Made by a program: the position numbers and the translations under genes. A DNA stretch of 10,166 nt. It comes from JAYTQG01 sp043746815 (GTDB lineage: Bacteria > Actinomycetota > Thermoleophilia > Miltoncostaeales > Miltoncostaeaceae). Below the pieces are notes generated by a model that was given only the letters and a program-made list of their open reading frames with translations, did not search any database and was not told where the DNA came from. Shown in pieces: positions 1-5,969 of this stretch. Location of the stretch: assembly GCA_043746815.1 (NCBI GenBank), contig JAYTQG010000109.1:1-10166 (forward strand). The letters run 5' to 3'. Position 1 is the stretch's first letter. Each line of letters begins with the position of its first letter.

Positions 1-938
1 AGCGAAGCCGGAGTACAGATCAACGTGGAGAAGGCGTAGTAGGCCCGGCCAACGGGATTGAGGTTGTCTTCGATGCGGTCGCCAGCGAACGGCTCGACGA
101 TCATCCACGTCCCGTCCTTGTCGAGTGACTTCAGCGTGTGATGTGCTGCGCCCACCGGATCGCCCATATCGTGGAGACAATCGAAGTTCGTCACGAAGTC
201 ATAGCCCTCACCGGGATACGACGCCGCGGAAGCGACCTCGAAATGCACTCGGTCTGACACCCCAGCGTCACGCGCCCGCTCCTGCGCCGTCGCGATCGAG
301 TTTGGGTGATAGTCGAACCCGACGAACGTTGACATTGGATACGCCGCCGCCATGAGGAGCGTCGAGGCCCCGTGCCCGCAGCCGACATCGGCAACCTTGG
401 CACCAAGGCGGAGCTTTGCGTCGACGCCATCCAGGGCTGGAATCCACGAGGAAACCAGGTTCGCCCGGTAGCCAGTGCGGAAGAATCGCTCACAGCCCTC
501 GAAGACGTCGTGGTCATGCTCGTGCCAGCCAACTCCGTCACCGGTGAGGAAGGCCTCCGAGATCTTCGGAGCGTCCCGGATCGTCGCGGCTGCGATCTGA
601 AAGAAGCCCGCCAGGTAGGCGGGGCTGTCCTCATCCGCGAGGACTAGCGCCTGCTCTGGCGGCAAGGTGTAGCGCGCAGAAGCGGCGTCGTAGGTGACGA
701 ACCCTCCGGCTGCCTGGGCGTTCAACCACTCGCGGACATAGCGCTCGGTCGTGCCGGTGGCGCTCGCAAGCGCCGCTGGCGTGATTGGCCCGACGCCCGC
801 CATGGCGCGGTAGAGACCGAGCCGGTCTCCGATTGCCACGAGCGCCGTATTGAGGCTCGCTCCGATCTCTCCGACGACCTGGCCGACGAACTCGTCGAGG
901 CGATCCGTGTCAACCGTGGACGCCTGGGTGGTAGCCAT
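1..938 (-). CDS. Class I SAM-dependent methyltransferase with N-terminal winged helix (Rv2258c type), C-terminus cut by window edge
   Basis: Predicted to transfer a methyl group from S-adenosylmethionine to an unidentified substrate in the cytoplasm. The visible part is 312 residues, open at the window edge; relatives suggest a few dozen residues are missing. Residues about 20-95 form a winged-helix-like segment (LGLYRAM, then TTERYVREWLNAQAAGGF), as in O-methyltransferase-like enzymes, where it serves dimerisation or substrate contact. Residues 180-260 are the Rossmann methyltransferase core: motif I is DVGCGHG (184-190), followed by an acidic strand FVGFDY (205-210) and NFDCLHDMGD (251-260). 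The late segment NLNPVGRAYYAFST is typical of this family. The ATG at 938 is preceded by a perfect AGGAGG five bases upstream. It lies downstream of the LuxR-type regulator on the same strand, so it may be that regulator's target (inference). The family call is confident; the substrate is unknown. Confidence 0.88.
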   Translation of the reverse strand, partial: MATTQASTVDTDRLDEFVGQVVGEIGASLNTALVAIGDRLGLYRAMAGVGPITPAALASATGTTERYVREWLNAQAAGGFVTYDAASARYTLPPEQALVLADEDSPAYLAGFFQIAAATIRDAPKISEAFLTGDGVGWHEHDHDVFEGCERFFRTGYRANLVSSWIPALDGVDAKLRLGAKVADVGCGHGASTLLMAAAYPMSTFVGFDYHPNSIATAQERARDAGVSDRVHFEVASAASYPGEGYDFVTNFDCLHDMGDPVGAAHHTLKSLDKDGTWMIVEPFAGDRIEDNLNPVGRAYYAFSTLICTPAS

Positions 939-943
939 CTGAA

Positions 944-949
944 CCTCCT
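944..949 (-). promoter_or_regulatory. Shine-Dalgarno AGGAGG of the methyltransferase gene
   Basis: Read on the minus strand this is a full AGGAGG with a 5-base spacer to the ATG at 938. It fixes the methyltransferase start and is the strongest ribosome binding site in the window. Confidence 0.8.
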
Positions 950-957
950 GTGATCAG

Positions 958-974
958 GACGGGCGCTTCCCGTC
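958..974 (-). repeat. Short hairpin in the leader of the methyltransferase gene
   Basis: The 6-base arms GACGGG (958-963) and CCCGTC (969-974) enclose a 5-base loop. The hairpin lies nine bases upstream of the AGGAGG. There is no T-run on the minus-strand 3' side, so it is not a canonical terminator. It may be an mRNA leader structure or processing site; a function is not shown. Confidence 0.35.
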
Positions 975-1006
975 TCAGGGAGTGACGCTACGGCGAGCAC
1001 CTGCCA

Positions 1007-1023
1007 CGAACATCGGGCGTTCG
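1007..1023. repeat. Inverted repeat CGAAC-N7-GTTCG between the regulator and methyltransferase genes
   Basis: Perfect 5-base arms (1007-1011 and 1019-1023) are separated by 7 bases, giving a 17-bp dyad roughly 70-85 bases upstream of the methyltransferase start. This is a suitable size and place for a dimeric DNA-binding protein, for example the adjacent LuxR-type regulator. It is short enough to arise by chance. Confidence 0.3.
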
Positions 1024-1053
1024 CACCATTTGCCCTGACCCGATCGCTGTATC

Positions 1054-3012
1054 TCAGGTCGCGTCTTGCCGCGACGCCAGCTCTTGCCCGCTGGTGAGTC
1101 GCTGCTCCGCGGCAATCCGTGCCGCCTGAGCTCGGCTATGAATGCCGAGCTTGGCGAAGATGTTCGAGACGTGTCGGCCAACGGTCTTCTCGCTGATCAC
1201 GAGGCGCGCTCCGATCCCACGGTTCGAAAGGCCGTCGGCGATGAGCACGAGCACGTCGACCTCGCGAGGGCTCAAGTTGCCCGCGACGCCTGCATCTGTC
1301 CCAGATGAAACGAGCGCCGCCTCAGCCACTTCGACTTCGGCGTCGATCAATCGGCTCAGCCATCCGTCCACGCTACCCGGACCGAAGTCGAGCCAAACCG
1401 GTTGGTGGGTGGCATCTCCGAGTTGCGTTGGCTGTCCGATCGCAGCAAAGCCCAGCGGCGTGAAGATCGGACTTTGGGCGTCAAGTTCCGTCATGACTGA
1501 GTAGAGCCGCGCAAGGTTTGGCCGCAACTGCATGTAGACCCGCTTGACATCGAGCCAGCAGGCCGCGACCGGAGGAGACAGCAACTCGCCGCTTTCCCGC
1601 CCCAGCCAACGACGCATCCCGAGCACGCGAGACCCATCTCCCAGTGGCACGCGACGCTGGTGCTCAAGCCATGACTGGGCGACAGGATCCGCATCCAGGA
1701 GCTCCGGATCGATCAGATCAAGACGAGCCACTTGAACCATCGCATCGGCGGCACCGTCCGGGCCGCGAGCGATCGCGAAGGTCTCCGGATGACGCTCCCA
1801 CCAGGCCAACAACACTGCCGCTGCGGGCGCGGACTCGTGCCTTGCGATGATCTCGCGGACCGCGGTGTCGTCGTCCTCGGTAGCTGGCTCGACGGTGTGT
1901 GCACTGCCCTCCAACGGAAAACAGGCATCGCGAAGCACGGGATTCCTAAGGAGGAAGATGAGGTCGGCGGTGGCCTCCCAGAGTCGACGCCCGGGTCTCT
2001 GCGCCTGAGCGGTGAAGAACCGTGCGGCGCGACTGAGGTAGCGAGCACTTGCCTCGGGATCGCGCTGAGCGAGCTCACGACCGACCGTCTCGCGAACGAC
2101 ATCATGCAGGAGCAGCCCGTCGGGAGTTCGCTCGACGAACGGCAGGCGAGCAAGCCCGTCGTACTCCTCGCGCACGGAGTCCCGATCGAGAAGTGCCCGC
2201 AGAATCGGCTCGGTCACCCGGCGAGCCGTGCAGGAGGCCTCAACACTTTCCCGCTCTGACGGAGAAAGGCGATCGAGGAACACTTCAAGCAGGCGCTCAA
2301 GCATCTCTGGCGTCGGAACAAAACGAATCGGCTCGTCAGGGCGAGCGACCAGTGCGCCCGCCGCCAATTCAAGCGCGAGCGGGTGTCCTCGCGCGAACCG
2401 GTTCACGTCGCTCGCGTGCGGTTCGCCGACACCACGCACGCCGAGCATCGCAATCGCCTCGTCGGCGGTGAGCGGACCCAGGCGTATTGCGCGCACCAGC
2501 CCGGCCCAGCCAACCCCGACCAACCAGGCTGGCCGAGGAGGATCACGGCCAGCAATGATGGTCGTAGTCGATTCAGGGAGGGCGGGCAGGAACACTTGGC
2601 GCACCCAGGTATCGAGCAAACCGAACACTTCGTACGTATCGAGTGCGAGGAGCGTACGGCCGCGTAGTGCAAACTGCTCGACGATCGCTGGCAGGTCTGC
2701 CGGCCCCGCTATTCCGAGTGCGGCGCCCGTCGCGTCCAAGAGACCAGCGGGCGTTGGCTCGACTTCGCGGCAATCAAGCCGAATGGCCGTTACGTCGACC
2801 AAACCCTCCGCCAGGAGCGCCTCCAGAAGCCGCGACTTGCCGACGCCGCCGGGGCCGTGTAAAAACGCGACGAGGCAGACAGGGCTGGGGCCACCAACCG
2901 TGCGGCGAAGCAGGTCAATCTCGTCTCGGCGTCCAACGAACGAGCGGCGAGCAGACGATGCCAAGCGTTCGGCAATCGTGTGGACCATTTCGCCTTGATG
3001 GTAGCCCAGCAT
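1054..3012 (-). CDS. Large LuxR-family transcriptional regulator with STAND/AAA-type ATPase domain
   Basis: A 652-residue cytoplasmic signal-responsive activator, within the usual range for large ATP-binding LuxR regulators but smaller than the roughly 900-residue MalT class. The Walker A motif is GPGGVGKS (53-60), Walker B is LLALD (121-125), and the STAND GxPL-type motif is GHPLALELAAG (209-219). Residues 250-345 look like the winged-helix/helical segment after the NTPase. The C-terminal LuxR helix-turn-helix spans about 579-640 (LSPREVDVLVLIADG, then SEKTVGRHVSNIFAKLG). Tetratricopeptide repeats, usual in MalT-like proteins, are not evident; instead residues about 385-525 resemble a GNAT fold (see findings). 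The ATG at 3012 has no clear Shine-Dalgarno. A second ATG at 2988, after a weak AAGG, would give 644 residues with both domains intact. The gene sits between the epimerase (36 bases upstream) and the methyltransferase. The signal is unknown. Confidence 0.9.
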   Translation of the reverse strand: MLGYHQGEMVHTIAERLASSARRSFVGRRDEIDLLRRTVGGPSPVCLVAFLHGPGGVGKSRLLEALLAEGLVDVTAIRLDCREVEPTPAGLLDATGAALGIAGPADLPAIVEQFALRGRTLLALDTYEVFGLLDTWVRQVFLPALPESTTTIIAGRDPPRPAWLVGVGWAGLVRAIRLGPLTADEAIAMLGVRGVGEPHASDVNRFARGHPLALELAAGALVARPDEPIRFVPTPEMLERLLEVFLDRLSPSERESVEASCTARRVTEPILRALLDRDSVREEYDGLARLPFVERTPDGLLLHDVVRETVGRELAQRDPEASARYLSRAARFFTAQAQRPGRRLWEATADLIFLLRNPVLRDACFPLEGSAHTVEPATEDDDTAVREIIARHESAPAAAVLLAWWERHPETFAIARGPDGAADAMVQVARLDLIDPELLDADPVAQSWLEHQRRVPLGDGSRVLGMRRWLGRESGELLSPPVAACWLDVKRVYMQLRPNLARLYSVMTELDAQSPIFTPLGFAAIGQPTQLGDATHQPVWLDFGPGSVDGWLSRLIDAEVEVAEAALVSSGTDAGVAGNLSPREVDVLVLIADGLSNRGIGARLVISEKTVGRHVSNIFAKLGIHSRAQAARIAAEQRLTSGQELASRQDAT

Positions 3013-3014
3013 TT

Positions 3015-3038
3015 CGGGACGGGCAACGCGGGGTCCCG
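3015..3038 (-). repeat. Inverted repeat just upstream of the LuxR-type gene start
   Basis: The 6-base arms CGGGAC (3015-3020) and GTCCCG (3033-3038) are separated by 12 bases. They fill most of the 36-base gap between the epimerase stop and the ATG at 3012, covering the place where a ribosome binding site would lie. It could be an mRNA hairpin or an operator; the arms are GC-rich and chance is possible. Confidence 0.3.
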
Positions 3039-3048
3039 GCCCTGCAGA

Positions 3049-4011
3049 TCATGCTGCGACGTCAAGCGCACCCAACGGCCGAGCCGTCGGATCGCGACGG
3101 CTCGCCTCCACCGACACGCGCGTAAGCGCCAAACCGGTCGGGATGTCAACGGAGGCGGTCCAACCGAGATCTCGGGCCGCCTTGGCGGGGTTCAAACAGC
3201 TGCGCTGAAGCTCTCCGGCCCGGGCATCTGCGAAGTCAATCGGCCCGGTGTAGGACATTCCCTCGATGAGATCGAGCACGCTGACCTCGGTGCCCTGACC
3301 GATGTTGAAGGTCTCGCCCGCGGGACCCGTTTCGGCCGCGAGAAAAGCGCGAACAACATCACCGACGTAGACATAGTCGCGGGTCTGGCGGCCGTCACCG
3401 AAGATCTTGGGCTGGTCGCCGTCCAGCACCTTCCCAAGAAAGATCGCGACGACACCCGCCTCACCGTGCGGGTCCTGACGGGGCCCGTAGACGTTGCCGA
3501 GGCGAAGCACCACCGTGTCCAAGCCGTAGAGGCGACCGTAGAGGCCGAGGTAGCCCTCGCCCGCCATCTTGCTCATCCCGTAGTGAGACATGGGCCGGGT
3601 CTCGCTGCCCTCCGGCGTCGGAACCACGAGGCCGTCGTACTCACCGTAGCCAGCTCCACCGGTTGACGCGAAAACCACTCGGGCGCCAACACGGCGTGCC
3701 GCCTCCAGGACCGAGAGCGTTCCGACGATGTTGACATCGGCGTCGTAGCCCGGCTCCTCGATCGCGCGGCGAACGTCCGCTTGCGCGGCCAAGTGAAAGA
3801 TCGTCGAGGGGCGGACGGACTCGGCGAGCGCGATCATCGCGGGCTGGTCTCGGATATCGGTCTCGTGAAAGACGGCATCCGGATGCAGACGCTCGCGCTT
3901 GCCGTTTGCAAGGTTGTCGACCGCATGGACCTCGCGCCCTTCGGAAATCAGCGCATCGACCAGGTTTGAGCCGATAAATCCGGCCCCGCCGGTCACGATC
4001 GCAGTCGCCAT
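3049..4011 (-). CDS. NAD-dependent nucleotide-sugar epimerase/dehydratase, UDP-glucose 4-epimerase-like
   Basis: A 320-residue short-chain dehydrogenase/reductase of the extended type, which interconverts or modifies NDP-sugars (UDP-glucose/UDP-galactose in the best-known relatives) for surface polysaccharide synthesis. The N-terminal Rossmann motif is TGGAGFIGS (G8, G11, G14), with an acidic VDN after strand 2 and TDIRD at 51-55. The catalytic residues are S116/T117 in FASTGGAGYGE and Y144-xxx-K148 in SHYGMSK. The substrate-side motif GNVYGPRQDPHGEAG (172-186) and RDYVYVGDVV (211-220) are typical of GalE-like proteins. The ATG at 4011 is chosen because GGAGG lies 8 bases upstream and it starts exactly at the first Rossmann strand; the frame stays open further upstream, but that part overlaps the divergent gene and lacks epimerase homology. 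Exact sugar specificity cannot be decided from sequence, so no gene symbol is given. Confidence 0.93.
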   Translation of the reverse strand: MATAIVTGGAGFIGSNLVDALISEGREVHAVDNLANGKRERLHPDAVFHETDIRDQPAMIALAESVRPSTIFHLAAQADVRRAIEEPGYDADVNIVGTLSVLEAARRVGARVVFASTGGAGYGEYDGLVVPTPEGSETRPMSHYGMSKMAGEGYLGLYGRLYGLDTVVLRLGNVYGPRQDPHGEAGVVAIFLGKVLDGDQPKIFGDGRQTRDYVYVGDVVRAFLAAETGPAGETFNIGQGTEVSVLDLIEGMSYTGPIDFADARAGELQRSCLNPAKAARDLGWTASVDIPTGLALTRVSVEASRRDPTARPLGALDVAA

Positions 4012-4019
4012 CTTGGTAG

Positions 4020-4024
4020 CCTCC
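4020..4024 (-). promoter_or_regulatory. Shine-Dalgarno GGAGG of the epimerase gene
   Basis: On the minus strand GGAGG stands 8 bases before the ATG at 4011. This decides the start of a reading frame that otherwise remains open for about 150 more codons upstream. Confidence 0.7.
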
Positions 4025-4037
4025 AACGCCCCGAGCC

Positions 4038-4042
4038 GAGGG
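4038..4042 (+). promoter_or_regulatory. Shine-Dalgarno GAGGG of the topoisomerase-like gene
   Basis: GAGGG lies 6 bases before the GTG at 4049. It selects this GTG over the downstream TTG at 4061 and places the start directly before the first TOPRIM strand, as in genuine type IA topoisomerases. The divergent epimerase signal lies only 13 bases away. Confidence 0.6.
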
Positions 4043-4048
4043 CTGTTT

Positions 4049-5194
4049 GTGTCAACGTGGTTGGTCATCAGCGAGGATCTCGCGTCGGCAGGAACACTGG
4101 CCGACTGTCTGGACGATGGCAACCCTGCCGGTTCCCGTCCGGCGGCACGTGGCGCGATCCCGTTCGCTCGCGCCGGTGTAGACGGGCTCGCGATCGCCCT
4201 GGGCGGTCCGCTGCGCCAGCCAACCCTTGATGGGCGCGGGCACCCAGCCGCGCACGCAGTCGTCTGGAGTCCGTGGCGAAAGCGATCCACCAACGACCTC
4301 TCCGCGCTCGCCCGCGGAAACCGCCACCTCCTGATCGACTGGCCGGAAACGGACGCCGCGTGGGCAATGGCTGTCCAGGCCGTGCGCACCGTTGGTGAGA
4401 TCGCACCCCGGGCGGCGCGCCTTGCCCGGCTGGTGCACCGCGACAGCCCCGACGAACACGTTCCATTCACACCCCAGCACGGTCAGGCAGCCGAGGCCAG
4501 CTGGGCCATCGACACCATCTATGCCGAAATTCTGTCCGACCTCGCGCCGACCGCAGGCCGGTACGGGCCCGTCGCACTCGCGCTCCTTACCGCAAGTGGA
4601 CCCCTCTCCGCGGAACGGGCCGCAGCGGTTTTGGGCGCTGCCCGTGTCCCACAGGATGTCCTCAGGCGCCTCGCCGACGACGGGTTGATCTGGGGCGAGC
4701 ACGTCGTCCGGACGGCACCCGCGGCCGGTCTGGCAGCAGCGGCGATCGAGCGACAGGCACCGGCACTCGCCGACCCGGCGACGATTCAACGCCTCGACGC
4801 GGAGATCCGCCGAATCCGCGAGGGCGCAAGCACAATGGATCGTGCCATCGCGCTGGCTCAGCGGACACTGCTCGACGCCTCCCCGACGGGGCGGATCGCA
4901 AGTCCGAGTGGCATGGTCGAGGGACTTGTCCTTGGGGTGTGCCCCTACTGCCCCAACGATCTGCGCCCAATGCGGACCGCCGACGGTCGCTTGCTAGCCT
5001 GCGCTGGCGGCGAGGAGCGCGGCTGCGGGTTGCGCTACCCGCTGCCGACGGTCGCGTCGGTACGACCAGGCGGATCCGCCTGCGAGGCCTGCGGTGCGCC
5101 GATGATTCGTGTGAAGAGCCGCGGCTGGGAAAGTCAACCCCGCTGCGCTGCCGCCCTTGATTGCCCAGATGCCGTCCCGCAGTCCGTCTGGTGA
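4049..5194 (+). CDS. Shortened, probably catalytically inactive topoisomerase IA-like protein: degenerate TOPRIM plus two C4 zinc ribbons
   Basis: 381 residues, against roughly 700-950 for actinobacterial TopA. Residues 4-15 (WLVISEDLASAG) align with the TOPRIM start LVIVESPAKA; the conserved glutamate is E9. The second TOPRIM motif, normally DPDREGEAIAW, reads DWPETDAAWAM (97-107): the first Asp survives, while the second Asp and the Glu are replaced. Residues 152-180 (DTIYAEILS, then TAGRYGPVALALL) recall the topoisomerase DxxYGR and SAGRVQ segments. The strand-cleavage region with the active-site tyrosine (domains II/III, over 200 residues) is missing; residues 183-275 resemble the final core part (L-ADPATIQRLDAEIRRIREG). 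Two C4 ribbons follow: C298/C301/C318/C326 and C345/C348/C366/C372. The frame is intact and first in the tmk-holB operon, where topA often sits. DNA binding without cleavage is inferred; it may be a repurposed paralogue. The homology is my own alignment by eye. Confidence 0.75.
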   Translation: MSTWLVISEDLASAGTLADCLDDGNPAGSRPAARGAIPFARAGVDGLAIALGGPLRQPTLDGRGHPAAHAVVWSPWRKRSTNDLSALARGNRHLLIDWPETDAAWAMAVQAVRTVGEIAPRAARLARLVHRDSPDEHVPFTPQHGQAAEASWAIDTIYAEILSDLAPTAGRYGPVALALLTASGPLSAERAAAVLGAARVPQDVLRRLADDGLIWGEHVVRTAPAAGLAAAAIERQAPALADPATIQRLDAEIRRIREGASTMDRAIALAQRTLLDASPTGRIASPSGMVEGLVLGVCPYCPNDLRPMRTADGRLLACAGGEERGCGLRYPLPTVASVRPGGSACEACGAPMIRVKSRGWESQPRCAAALDCPDAVPQSVW

Positions 5195-5358
5195 CGGAGC
5201 GCCCCGAGGGCCCCGGCCCCGAAGTATTCGCACGACTGAACGCCGAGGCAAACGAGCGGTGGGAGCCGATGACGCCGTCGCGTTGGGCGCGACCGGCGGG
5301 ATTTGTTGTGCTCGCCCTGATCGTCGTGATGGTAATCGTGGCGCTGCGCGCCTTTTGA
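5191..5358 (+). CDS. Small single-pass membrane protein between the topoisomerase-like gene and tmk
   Basis: A 55-residue protein with a polar, acidic N-terminal half (ERPEGPGPEVFARLNAEANE) and one hydrophobic helix at about 36-52 (AGFVVLALIVVMVIVAL), ending in a short ALRAF tail. The basic residues R31 and R34 just before the helix suggest the N-terminus stays in the cytoplasm. The GTG start at 5191 overlaps the preceding stop (GTGA) and the stop overlaps the tmk start (TTGA), so it is embedded in an operon of coupled translation. There is no Shine-Dalgarno, which fits termination-reinitiation. An in-frame ATG at 5161 would give 65 residues but overlaps the upstream gene by 34 bases. I recognise no family. 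That it is a real gene rests on frame continuity, membrane-helix character and perfect junctions. Confidence 0.68.
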   Translation: MTERPEGPGPEVFARLNAEANERWEPMTPSRWARPAGFVVLALIVVMVIVALRAF

Positions 5359-5969
5359 CGCGCGGGCGTTTCATCGCGATGGAGGGCGTCGACGGAGCAG
5401 GCAAGAGCACCCAGCTCGAACTGCTCGCGACGGCCCTGCGCGCCGAAGGACGTGAGGTCCTGACAACGCGCGAACCGGGTGGCACAACCCTTGGCGAACA
5501 TCTTCGCGGCCTCGTCCTGGACCCTGCCGTCGCCATCGGACCAAACGCGGAGGCGTTGATCTTCGCCGCCGCGCGGGCCGAGCTTGTCGCGACCGTCATC
5601 GAACCCGCGCTCGCCGCTGGCGTATGGGTGATTTCCGACCGCTTTGTGGACTCGTCACTTGCATACCAGGGCATCGCCCGCGGCCTTGGTATCGACGCGG
5701 TGGCACAGGCGAACGCTCTCGCGGTTGGCCCCTGTCAGCCCGACGTGGTCGTCATCCTGGACCTCCCGGTTTCGGCCGCAACCGAACGCGGCGACGAGGA
5801 ACGCGACCGGATTGAGTCGGAGGGATCCGATCTCCAGCGACTGGTCGCAGAGGGATATCGGGAACTGGTCAGACGCGAACCCAAACGGCGATTTCTGGTG
5901 GATGCCACGGGCAGCCAGGAGCGGGTACACGGGCGGGTCGTCTCCGTAGTTCGAGAGGTCACCCGTTGA
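5355..5969 (+). CDS. tmk: Thymidylate kinase (dTMP kinase)
   Basis: Phosphorylates dTMP to dTDP with ATP, an essential step of dTTP supply in the cytoplasm. At 204 residues it has normal length. Visible motifs: strand 1 plus P-loop FIAMEGVDGAGKSTQ (6-20), the dTMP-contact TTREPGGT (37-44), the signature ISDRFVDSSLAYQG (93-106) with DR at 95-96, and the LID segment ERGDEERDRIESEG (144-157), whose arginines (R145, R150, R152) mark the bacterial type in which the catalytic arginine sits in the LID rather than the P-loop. The TTG start at 5355 is preferred because it overlaps the previous stop (TTGA) and keeps strand 1; the first ATG (5379) would begin inside strand 1, just before the P-loop. No Shine-Dalgarno is visible, so translation probably depends on the upstream gene. 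The holB-like gene follows through another TTGA overlap. Confidence 0.96.
   Translation: MTRGRFIAMEGVDGAGKSTQLELLATALRAEGREVLTTREPGGTTLGEHLRGLVLDPAVAIGPNAEALIFAAARAELVATVIEPALAAGVWVISDRFVDSSLAYQGIARGLGIDAVAQANALAVGPCQPDVVVILDLPVSAATERGDEERDRIESEGSDLQRLVAEGYRELVRREPKRRFLVDATGSQERVHGRVVSVVREVTR

Noticed and set aside
1007..1023. LexA/SOS box
   Set aside because: The arms CGAAC and GTTCG match the half-sites, but the spacer is 7 bases instead of the 4 of the Gram-positive SOS box, so it is kept only as an unspecified dyad.
2228..2998. Long 256-codon plus-strand frame opposite the regulator gene
   Set aside because: It is a shadow of the STAND/LuxR gene: low-complexity Ser/Arg/Pro/Thr composition and no recognisable domain.
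4018..4043. Apparent inverted repeat AGCCTC / GAGGGCT in the divergent gap
   Set aside because: It is produced by the two opposing Shine-Dalgarno sequences and needs no further explanation.
3899..4048. Longer N-terminus of the topoisomerase-like protein (50 extra residues)
   Set aside because: This stretch is antisense to the conserved Rossmann start of the epimerase and has no TOPRIM similarity. The GTG at 4049 has a good Shine-Dalgarno and starts right at the first TOPRIM strand.
4050..4055. Perfect TTGACA on the minus strand as a -35 box for the epimerase
   Set aside because: At spacings of 16-19 bases the -10 position reads GC-rich sequence such as GGGGCG with no TANNNT, so the pair is not a credible promoter. 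The TTGACA also overlaps codons 1-3 of the divergent gene.
4012..4470. Longer N-terminus of the epimerase (153 extra residues)
   Set aside because: It overlaps the whole TOPRIM-like region of the divergent gene, is Arg/Pro/Ser-rich without domain similarity, and the GGAGG at 4020-4024 supports the start at 4011.
4049..5194. Calling the gene a normal topA
   Set aside because: Length is about half of TopA, the DxDxE acidic triad is broken to DWPET, and the tyrosine-bearing domains are absent, so the standard activity is not supported.
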